Positions 7,047-11,311 of a stretch of DNA of 11,311 bases are shown piece after piece. The notes under the pieces were generated by a model. It was not told the origin of the DNA, searched no databases, and worked only from the letters and a program-made list of their open reading frames with translations. The stretch comes from Candidatus Cloacimonadota bacterium. Lineage in GTDB: Bacteria > Cloacimonadota > Cloacimonadia > Cloacimonadales > TCS61. The stretch covers positions 1 to 11,311 of the forward strand of contig DAOUTP010000040.1 in assembly GCA_030626645.1 (NCBI GenBank), read 5' to 3'. The position numbers and the translations under genes were made by a program. How positions within the stretch are numbered: the first letter of the stretch is position 1; each line of letters begins with the position of its first letter.

Positions 7047-7784
7047 TCAGCCAATTATCTCATCAAGGTTATCGGTAAAATTATAGAATCCGGAATTATT
7101 ATTGATCCATTTTGCAGCTTTTATTGCACCCAATGCAAGTCCGTTCCTGTTACGTGCAGTGTGTTTCAGTTCTATCGTGTCAGCTTCCGAATCAAAGCTG
7201 ATAGAGTGCATCCCTGGGATATCACCACTGCGAATACTACCAAAATGGAATTCATTATTTTCTATCTTTCTATCAAGTTTCTCATATTGGCTTTTTGTTT
7301 TTCTATCAATATTTTTCAAGATGATCTCGGAAAGAACTTTAGCGGTTCCCGAAGGACTGTCCTTCTTTTTGTTATGATGCATTTCAAGTCCATAAAGATC
7401 GTAATCTTCTGTCTGGTTCATTAGTTTTGCAGTAGATTCAACAATCGAGAAGAACAGGTTCATCCCAACTGAAAAATTAGATCCATAAACAAGTCCCGTT
7501 CCTGCTTCCTCAACCATCAATTTGATCTTATCAAGTTCATTGAACCAGCCGGTAGTTCCCGTAACAACGTTCTTACCCAAATCAATTAATTTATTAATAT
7601 TGCCATAAGCTGTGTCAGGTGCGGAAAATTCAATGCATACATCTGCATCTGCAACAGTTTGAGCAGTTATTTCATTACCAAGAAGCGGATCTATTATCGC
7701 TACAATTTCACAATCGTTTTGCATGGCAAGCTGCTCAATGAGTTTTCCCATCTGACCATAACCAATTAATGCAATTTTTAACAT
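7047..7784 (-). CDS. dapB: 4-hydroxy-tetrahydrodipicolinate reductase
   Basis: A 245-residue cytoplasmic enzyme that uses NAD(P)H to reduce the dapA product to tetrahydrodipicolinate in the lysine/diaminopimelate pathway. Residues 3-14 (KIALIGYGQMGK) form the nucleotide-binding loop; VTGTTGW (74-80) and SNFSVGMN (102-109) are conserved. The catalytic segment EMHHNKKKDSPSGTA (134-148) aligns with E. coli EAHHRHKVDAPSGTA, putting H136 and K140 in the roles of His159 and Lys163. The start ATG at 7782-7784 has an AAGGA site at 7791-7795, six bases upstream. It is the first gene of the minus-strand operon continuing with dapF, the YfiM-like, RodZ-like and radical SAM genes. The 120-bp repeat array begins only ~30 bp upstream of the start, so the promoter must lie within or beside the repeats, or transcription must enter through them. 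Confidence 0.96.
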   Translation of the reverse strand: MLKIALIGYGQMGKLIEQLAMQNDCEIVAIIDPLLGNEITAQTVADADVCIEFSAPDTAYGNINKLIDLGKNVVTGTTGWFNELDKIKLMVEEAGTGLVYGSNFSVGMNLFFSIVESTAKLMNQTEDYDLYGLEMHHNKKKDSPSGTAKVLSEIILKNIDRKTKSQYEKLDRKIENNEFHFGSIRSGDIPGMHSISFDSEADTIELKHTARNRNGLALGAIKAAKWINNNSGFYNFTDNLDEIIG

Positions 7785-7814
7785 ATTCTATCCTTTTTAC
7801 GACCTCTTAATCTA

Positions 7815-7934
7815 CAACTAACAAAAACGAACAAACACGAACTAAAGAAAAAATTAAACTAAAAATCCAATTTATGCAAACAACATTTCCATTGTTCGTT
7901 CTTGTTTGCTTTTGTTCGCTGTCAATTCTTTCAA
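7815..7934. repeat. Dyad repeat unit 1 (120 bp)
   Basis: First complete unit of the array. It starts CAACTAACAAAAACGAAC, has a middle reading CAATTTATGCAAACAACA, and ends GTTCGCTGTCAATTCTTTCAA. The left half is nearly all A and C (with CGAAC words), the right half mostly T and G (with GTTCG words), so the unit can fold on itself. By direct comparison it differs from unit 5 (8621-8740) at only four positions. Confidence 0.9.
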
Positions 7935-8041
7935 CAACTAACTATAACGACAAACACGAACTAAAGAAAAAATTAAACCAAAACTAACTTATGCCAACAA
8001 CTTTTCCGTTGTTCGCTCTTGTTCGCTGTCTATTCTATCAA
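7935..8041. repeat. Dyad repeat unit 2 (107 bp, internally shortened)
   Basis: It follows unit 1 head to tail. Its start (CAACTAACTATAACG) is shared with unit 6 rather than with unit 1. About 10 bases are missing from the right arm, between CGCTCTTG and TTCGCTGTC, relative to the full unit. Confidence 0.85.
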
Positions 8042-8080
8042 CAACTAACAAAAACGAACTAACATGAACTAAAGAATAAC
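8042..8080. repeat. Dyad repeat unit 3 (left part only), abutting the GxxExxY gene
   Basis: It begins CAACTAACAAAAACGAACTA like units 1 and 5 and continues to about CTAAAGAATAACTG. Repeat identity then stops about 10 bp before the stop codon of the GxxExxY gene. The right half is absent here. A possible short remnant of the right end lies beyond the gene, at about 8481-8494, where TATCTACTCCTTTA resembles TGTCTATTCTTTCA (10 of 14 by eye). Confidence 0.75.
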
Positions 8081-8088
8081 TGAAAACT

Positions 8089-8475
8089 CTAAAGCATGAA
8101 ATTAGGAATCCTTATAATATCAAAACCAGCATTATCTGGTGGAAAATTAATTATTATCCCTAATTTATAACCTGTTGCTTTTAGATAATTCAAAATCTGA
8201 GCTCTGTGAATATTTGTGATAGATTTAGCTGTCTTCATCTCGATAATTATTTTTGTATCAACTACCAAATCGGCAATATATTCACCAACAGGTTCCCCTT
8301 TATACTTTACTATTAACTTCATTTGAGAATCGACATTTTGTCCTTTGGATATCAATTCTTTCTTGATTGAATTTTCGTAAACTTTTTCAAGAAAGCCATT
8401 TCCTAACTCTTTACGGACTTCAATACAAGCTTGTTTGATTATATAGAATTCTTCTTTATAAATCAAATCATCCAT
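8089..8475 (-). CDS. GxxExxY-family protein, PD-(D/E)xK nuclease-like
   Basis: A 128-residue soluble protein. The family-naming motif is G27-F-L-E30-K-V-Y33. A nuclease-like core follows: D69 in YIADLVVD, then E79-x-K81 in IIIEMKTAKSI, matching the D...ExK arrangement of PD-(D/E)xK phosphodiesterases. RAQILNYLKATG and LGIIINF at the C-terminal side are also typical. Length matches the family (~120-130). The ATG (8473-8475) has an AGGAG site at 8487-8491 with an 11-base spacer. The gene is an island between repeats: the partial unit 3 ends about 10 bp after its stop and unit 4 begins 25 bp before its start. The family is widespread and often multi-copy in environmental genomes, without a demonstrated function. 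No partner such as a methyltransferase, transposase or toxin is adjacent. The nuclease assignment is by motif; activity is inference. Confidence 0.9.
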   Translation of the reverse strand: MDDLIYKEEFYIIKQACIEVRKELGNGFLEKVYENSIKKELISKGQNVDSQMKLIVKYKGEPVGEYIADLVVDTKIIIEMKTAKSITNIHRAQILNYLKATGYKLGIIINFPPDNAGFDIIRIPNFML

Positions 8476-8486
8476 AAAACTATCTA

Positions 8487-8491
8487 CTCCT
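8487..8491 (-). promoter_or_regulatory. Ribosome binding site of the GxxExxY gene
   Basis: The minus strand reads TAAAGGAGTAGATAG upstream of ATG 8475. The AGGAG core is 11 bases from the start, somewhat longer than at neighbouring genes. The surrounding bases resemble the right end of a repeat unit, so the site may derive from repeat sequence. Confidence 0.6.
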
Positions 8492-8500
8492 TTATTTTTA

Positions 8501-8620
8501 CAACTAACTCAAACGAACAATAACGAACAAAAGAAAAAATCAACTAAAAAATACAATTTATGCAAACAATATTTCCGTTGTTCGATCTTGTTAGCTTTTG
8601 TTCGTTGTCTATTCTTTCAA
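8501..8620. repeat. Dyad repeat unit 4 (120 bp, most diverged full-length unit)
   Basis: It begins CAACTAACTCAAACGAACAA and ends TTCGTTGTCTATTCTTTCAA. Its length equals units 1 and 5, but it carries more substitutions, for example GATCTTGTTAGC for GCTCTTGTTTGC in the right arm. Confidence 0.88.
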
Positions 8621-8740
8621 CAACTAACAAAAACGAACTAACACGAACTAAAGAAAAAATTAAACTAAAAATCCAATTTATGCAAACAACATTTCCATTG
8701 TTCGCTCTTGTTTGCTTTTGTTCGCTGTCTATTCTTTTAA
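8621..8740. repeat. Dyad repeat unit 5 (120 bp)
   Basis: Nearly identical to unit 1 (116 of 120 positions by manual comparison) although it lies on the other side of the gene. The left arm 8624-8648 and the reverse complement of the right arm 8700-8724 match at 18 of 25 positions, showing imperfect dyad symmetry. Confidence 0.9.
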
Positions 8741-8858
8741 CAACTAACTATAACGAACAAACACGAACTGAAGAATACAAATCAACATTTTGCAAACTAA
8801 CTAATACGACAAATCATTTCCGTTGTTTGCTCTTGTTGGTCTTTGTTCGTTGTTTACC
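8741..8858. repeat. Dyad repeat unit 6, ending at the peptidase stop codon
   Basis: It begins CAACTAACTATAACGAACAA, as unit 2 does, has a rearranged centre (AAATCAACATTTTGCAAACT), and ends with TTTGTTCGTTGTTTA. The repeat stops within about 6 bp of the peptidase stop codon (8863-8865). Confidence 0.82.
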
Positions 8859-8862
8859 ACAT

Positions 8863-9987
8863 CTATCCTTTTGAATATTCTCTAATAACTTCTTTAACCC
8901 ACTTAGTCCCATTTTCCAGATCAATGAGTTTAATAAATTCATTAACTGTGTGAACAGCGTCCATACCGCTTCCCACAACTGCCATCTTTAAATCCTTAAA
9001 GTTAAAAATATTGGCATCGCTGCCGCCTCCGCTTATCCCGCTTTTAAATGGTAAACCAATATTTTCAGTAGCTTTTTTTGCAAGTAATATACATGGATCA
9101 TCATCTTGCAGTACAAAAGCCGGATATTCCTTTTGAATAATTGATTCAACTGAAGCCTGAAAATCGCCAAGTTTGTATGTTGCTGCAGTATCAATTAAAA
9201 TTTGTTTAATGTCATCTGTTACTTTTTGCAATTTATCTTTATCATGGCTTCTGGCTTCAGCTTCCAGTATTACTTCCTTAGGGATTATATTTGTGGCGGT
9301 TCCACCTTTTATTATTCCAATGTTGCAAGTAGTTTCTTCATCGATTCTTCCCAACTTCATTTTGGAAATTGCTTCTGATGCGATCTGAATAGCACTTACA
9401 CCAAATTCAGGTGCAGCTCCTGCATGAGATCCTTTCCCATGAATTGTGAATTTCATACTATTTTGTGAGGGAGCACCGGTGACTACATGACCAACTTCAT
9501 GTGAATCCAGAGCATATCCAAACTCAGATCTTATATTTGATAGATCAACAAGCTTTGCACCCAGAAGTCCGATCTCTTCAGAAATAGTAAACAGCACTTC
9601 AATGGGCGCATGATCTTCATTAGTTTCATTTATCTCTTTAATAGCCCAAATAATTTCAGCAATTCCGGATTTATCATCTGCACCAAGAATTGTAGTTCCA
9701 TCTGTCACAATTCTATCGTCTTTGATCTGTGGTTTTATGCCGTTCCCCGGAACAACAGTATCCATGTGGGCACAGAACAGTATGGGTTTCTTATCTATGT
9801 TCCCATTAAAGTAACCGTATAGATTTCCAATATTTCCACCTGTTTTTTCGTGAGCATTATCAAAAGTTACTTCTGCTCCCAGGTTACGTAGATCTTCCGC
9901 TATCTTTAAAGCTACAGCTTTCTCATTTTTAGATTCACTATCGATCTTGATCAACGAAATAAAATAATCTACAAGTGTTTCTTTCAT
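8863..9987 (-). CDS. M20 family metallopeptidase, peptidase T-like
   Basis: A 374-residue cytoplasmic zinc exopeptidase; no signal peptide. The M20 metal and catalytic set is complete: H74-x-D76 in FCAHMDTV, D104 in LGADDKSG, E137-E138 in ISEEIG, D161 in DSHEVGH and H346 in DAVHTVNEF. E137 should be the general base and the others two-zinc ligands. A dimerisation lid lies between (KFTIHGKGSHAGAAPEFGVSA at ~179-199, then INIIPKEV-like TATNIIPKEV). The wording GADDKSG...EEIGLLGAK fits the PepT-like subgroup (TIGR01883 type), usually annotated as tripeptidase or aminopeptidase; true substrate is uncertain. ATG 9985-9987 has an AAGGA site at 9994-9998 with a six-base spacer. Its stop codon lies next to the 120-bp repeat array, and it is divergent from rlpA. 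Confidence 0.92.
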   Translation of the reverse strand: MKETLVDYFISLIKIDSESKNEKAVALKIAEDLRNLGAEVTFDNAHEKTGGNIGNLYGYFNGNIDKKPILFCAHMDTVVPGNGIKPQIKDDRIVTDGTTILGADDKSGIAEIIWAIKEINETNEDHAPIEVLFTISEEIGLLGAKLVDLSNIRSEFGYALDSHEVGHVVTGAPSQNSMKFTIHGKGSHAGAAPEFGVSAIQIASEAISKMKLGRIDEETTCNIGIIKGGTATNIIPKEVILEAEARSHDKDKLQKVTDDIKQILIDTAATYKLGDFQASVESIIQKEYPAFVLQDDDPCILLAKKATENIGLPFKSGISGGGSDANIFNFKDLKMAVVGSGMDAVHTVNEFIKLIDLENGTKWVKEVIREYSKG

Positions 9988-10111
9988 AAAATATCCTTAT
10001 ATTTTTAAATGAAACTTGGTAGGAGAGCATTTTCTGTCAACAGGAAAAATTGATAGACAAATTCTTTGTTACTGCATTATTTGATGCATAGAAAGTTAGT
10101 TGGAGGGAATT
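9988..10111. promoter_or_regulatory. Divergent intergenic region for the peptidase and rlpA-psuG
   Basis: This 124-bp gap lies between oppositely oriented genes and so should carry both promoters. On the minus strand a perfect TTGACA (complement at 10035-10040) lies ~48 bp upstream of the peptidase start, but the expected -10 position has no good match. On the plus strand TTGATA (10050-10055) is followed 19 bases later by CATTAT (10075-10080), a weak pair. Assignment is tentative. Confidence 0.35.
10102..10107 (+). promoter_or_regulatory. Ribosome binding site deciding the TTG start of rlpA
   Basis: GGAGGG lies four bases upstream of TTG 10112-10114. A TTG at 10100 is in the same frame, but its first codons would consist of this ribosome site, so the later TTG is preferred. 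It also gives a lipoprotein signal beginning MNRIIW. Confidence 0.75.
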
Positions 10112-10555
10112 TTGAACAGAATCATCTGGATATCATTATTAATATCAATATTTTTTGGATGCAGTTCAAATGCTAAATTTAAAACTAAAGGGGTTTCTAA
10201 GAATCATCTAAATCAAAGATACGGGAAGTCGGAAGTTTATGAAACAAAGGTTAAAAAAGGTGATGAATTCTATTTTGTTTGTTCCTATTATGGGAAGAAA
10301 TTCCACGGGCGTCAAACTGCTAACGGTGAGATCTTTGATATGAATAAGCTTACCTGCGCTCACAAAACACTTCCCTTCAACACAAAATTGGAAGTCACAA
10401 ATGAAGATAATGGAAAATCTGTAATTGTACGGGTGAATGATCGCGGACCTTTTGTAAAAGGCAGAGATCTCGATCTGTCACAAGCAGCTGCAATAGAGAT
10501 TGGATTGATACCATACGGCGTTAAAAAAATGAAGATCAGAGTTTTGGAAGAGTAA
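10112..10555 (+). CDS. rlpA: RlpA-like lipoprotein (double-psi beta-barrel, septal lytic transglycosylase family)
   Basis: A 147-residue envelope lipoprotein starting at TTG. The signal MNRIIWISLLISIFFGC ends in a lipobox-like FFGC, with C17 as the lipidated residue. Residues ~53-147 are the double-psi beta-barrel domain: SYYGKKFHGRQTANGEIFD, AHKTLPFNTKLEV, VIVRVNDRGPF, then GRDLDLSQAAA. E73, H84 and D110 sit at the positions of the catalytic Glu, His and Asp reported for Pseudomonas RlpA, so cleavage of peptide-free glycan strands is plausible. There is no C-terminal SPOR domain, unlike longer RlpA proteins, so septal targeting must come from elsewhere or be absent. The stop TAA shares its last base with the psuG ATG (TAATG), implying a two-gene operon with translational coupling. 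Confidence 0.9.
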   Translation: MNRIIWISLLISIFFGCSSNAKFKTKGVSKNHLNQRYGKSEVYETKVKKGDEFYFVCSYYGKKFHGRQTANGEIFDMNKLTCAHKTLPFNTKLEVTNEDNGKSVIVRVNDRGPFVKGRDLDLSQAAAIEIGLIPYGVKKMKIRVLEE

Positions 10556-11311
10556 TGTATAAATTTTTGGAAATAAACAAAACAGTAAAACAGGCGTTAG
10601 ATAATAACAAACCGGTCATCGCTTTGGAGTCCACAATAATCTCACACGGGATGCCATATCCAGAAAATATTCGAGTTGCTAAAAACCTGGAAAAAATTGC
10701 AGAAGATGCAGGAGTAGTTCCTGCCACAATATGTTTGATGAATGGCAAGATCAAGATAGGGCTTAATGATGATGAACTGGAAATGTTAGCTGTCAGCAAA
10801 GATGTCGCAAAAGTTTCACGCAGAGATTTCAGCCGGATATTAGCTTCAAAGAAAACAGGTGCAACAACTGTTGCTGCCACAATGATAGCTGCAAATCTGG
10901 CTGGTATAAAAGTTTTTGCTACAGGTGGAATTGGTGGTGTTCATCGTGGTGCAGAAGACTCATTTGATATTTCAGCAGATTTACAAGAATTTGCCCAAAC
11001 TCCGGTTATTGTTGTTTCCGCCGGCGCTAAAGCAATTCTGGATCTGCCTAAAACTCTTGAAATGCTGGAAACTTTTGGTGTTCCGGTTTATGGATTTCAA
11101 ACTGATCTTTTCCCGGCTTTCTATTCTGCTGAGAGTGATCTGCATATTGATAGAATTAATTCGGGAAAAGAGATCGCTGATATTTACAAAACAAATACAA
11201 AGCTCGGATTTAAAAATGGGATATTAGTGGCAAATCCAATTCCTAAAAAGTATGAGATACCATTTGCTGAGATGGATGAACACATAAAAATAGCTCTGGA
11301 AAGAGCAAAGA
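10555..11311 (+). CDS. psuG: Pseudouridine-5'-phosphate glycosidase, 3' end cut by window
   Basis: The frame opens at ATG 10555-10557 and continues 252 codons to the window edge; ~50 residues should be missing, since the family is ~300 long. The enzyme reversibly splits pseudouridine 5'-phosphate into uracil and ribose 5-phosphate in the cytoplasm, normally for pseudouridine salvage. Diagnostic segments are IALESTIISHGMPYPEN (22-38), KVSRRDFSRILASKKTGATT (86-105), FATGGIGGVHRGAE (121-134), FDISADLQE (137-145), SAGAKAILDL (155-164) and GFQTDLFPAF (180-189). K159, in the AGAK motif, should be the Schiff-base lysine; E25, K86 and D142 align with the other active-site residues I recall for E. coli PsuG (Glu31, Lys93, Asp149). 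GGAAGAG just upstream serves as ribosome site. The partner kinase (psuK) is not in view and could follow beyond the window. Confidence 0.94.
   Translation, partial: MYKFLEINKTVKQALDNNKPVIALESTIISHGMPYPENIRVAKNLEKIAEDAGVVPATICLMNGKIKIGLNDDELEMLAVSKDVAKVSRRDFSRILASKKTGATTVAATMIAANLAGIKVFATGGIGGVHRGAEDSFDISADLQEFAQTPVIVVSAGAKAILDLPKTLEMLETFGVPVYGFQTDLFPAFYSAESDLHIDRINSGKEIADIYKTNTKLGFKNGILVANPIPKKYEIPFAEMDEHIKIALERAK

Noticed and set aside
7014..7424. Plus-strand 136-codon open frame
   Set aside because: Antisense shadow of dapB and the dapF start; no ribosome site or recognisable domain.
7815..8858. CRISPR array
   Set aside because: Units are ~120 bp with no alternation of short identical repeats and unique spacers, and no cas genes are present.
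8560..8874. Plus-strand 104-residue open frame with a 40-residue repeat across the array
   Set aside because: It exists because the repeat length, 120, is divisible by three. The other units of the same family carry stops or frameshifts, there is no ribosome site, and the product resembles no known protein.
10100..10111. TTG start at 10100 for rlpA
   Set aside because: Its first codons are the GGAGGG ribosome site of the TTG at 10112, and nothing resembling a ribosome site precedes it as closely.
1..11311. tRNA, rRNA or riboswitch genes
   Set aside because: All gaps were read for cloverleaf-like arms, lysine-riboswitch-like leaders before dapB, and rRNA wording; none was recognised, although weak structured RNAs cannot be excluded by eye.

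Overview
The window (11,311 bp, roughly two-thirds A+T) looks like chromosome from a Gram-negative, diderm bacterium of the Fibrobacterota-Chlorobiota-Bacteroidota (FCB) side of the tree. The evidence is a YPNPFNP-type C-terminal secretion/sorting domain (type IX secretion style), outer-membrane and periplasmic protein types, meso-diaminopimelate biosynthesis genes, and a radical SAM protein fused to a DUF2344 domain. Candidatus Cloacimonadota or a related candidate phylum is my best inference, but no rRNA is present to settle it.

Layout. 1-1350 (minus): a secreted protein with Asp-box (BNR) repeats and a sorting tail, cut by the window edge. 1351-1558: intergenic, with a GC-rich palindromic patch and a perfect 13-bp inverted repeat. 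1559-2494 (minus): an exported protein joining a CsgG/TolB-N-like domain to a probable beta-barrel. 2495-2849: intergenic, with degenerate interspersed-repeat sequence. 2850-7784 (minus): a tight five-gene unit read in the order dapB, dapF, YfiM/DUF2279-like protein, RodZ-like membrane HTH protein, radical SAM-DUF2344 fusion. The last four genes are 4-bp overlapping or no more than 11 bp apart, so it is almost surely one operon. It combines peptidoglycan precursor (meso-DAP)/lysine synthesis with envelope and shape proteins.

7815-8858: the most unusual part. Five complete copies of a ~120-bp dyad-symmetric repeat, plus one partial copy, surround a single small gene. That gene (8089-8475, minus) encodes a GxxExxY-family protein with a PD-(D/E)xK-like nuclease signature. 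The repeats are A/C-rich in the left half and G/T-rich in the right half, and two of them, on opposite sides of the gene, differ at only 4 of 120 positions. The gene sits where the middle of one repeat unit would be expected, which resembles a 'loaded' element among 'empty' ones.

8863-9987 (minus): an M20 metallopeptidase of the peptidase T-like type, whose stop codon lies within a few bases of the last repeat. 9988-10111: divergent intergenic region. 10112-10555 (plus): RlpA-type lipoprotein starting at TTG. 10555-11311 (plus): psuG, pseudouridine-5'-phosphate glycosidase, overlapping rlpA by one base and cut by the window end.

Most of the window is ordinary housekeeping. The GxxExxY/120-bp repeat locus is the only candidate for a poorly described system.
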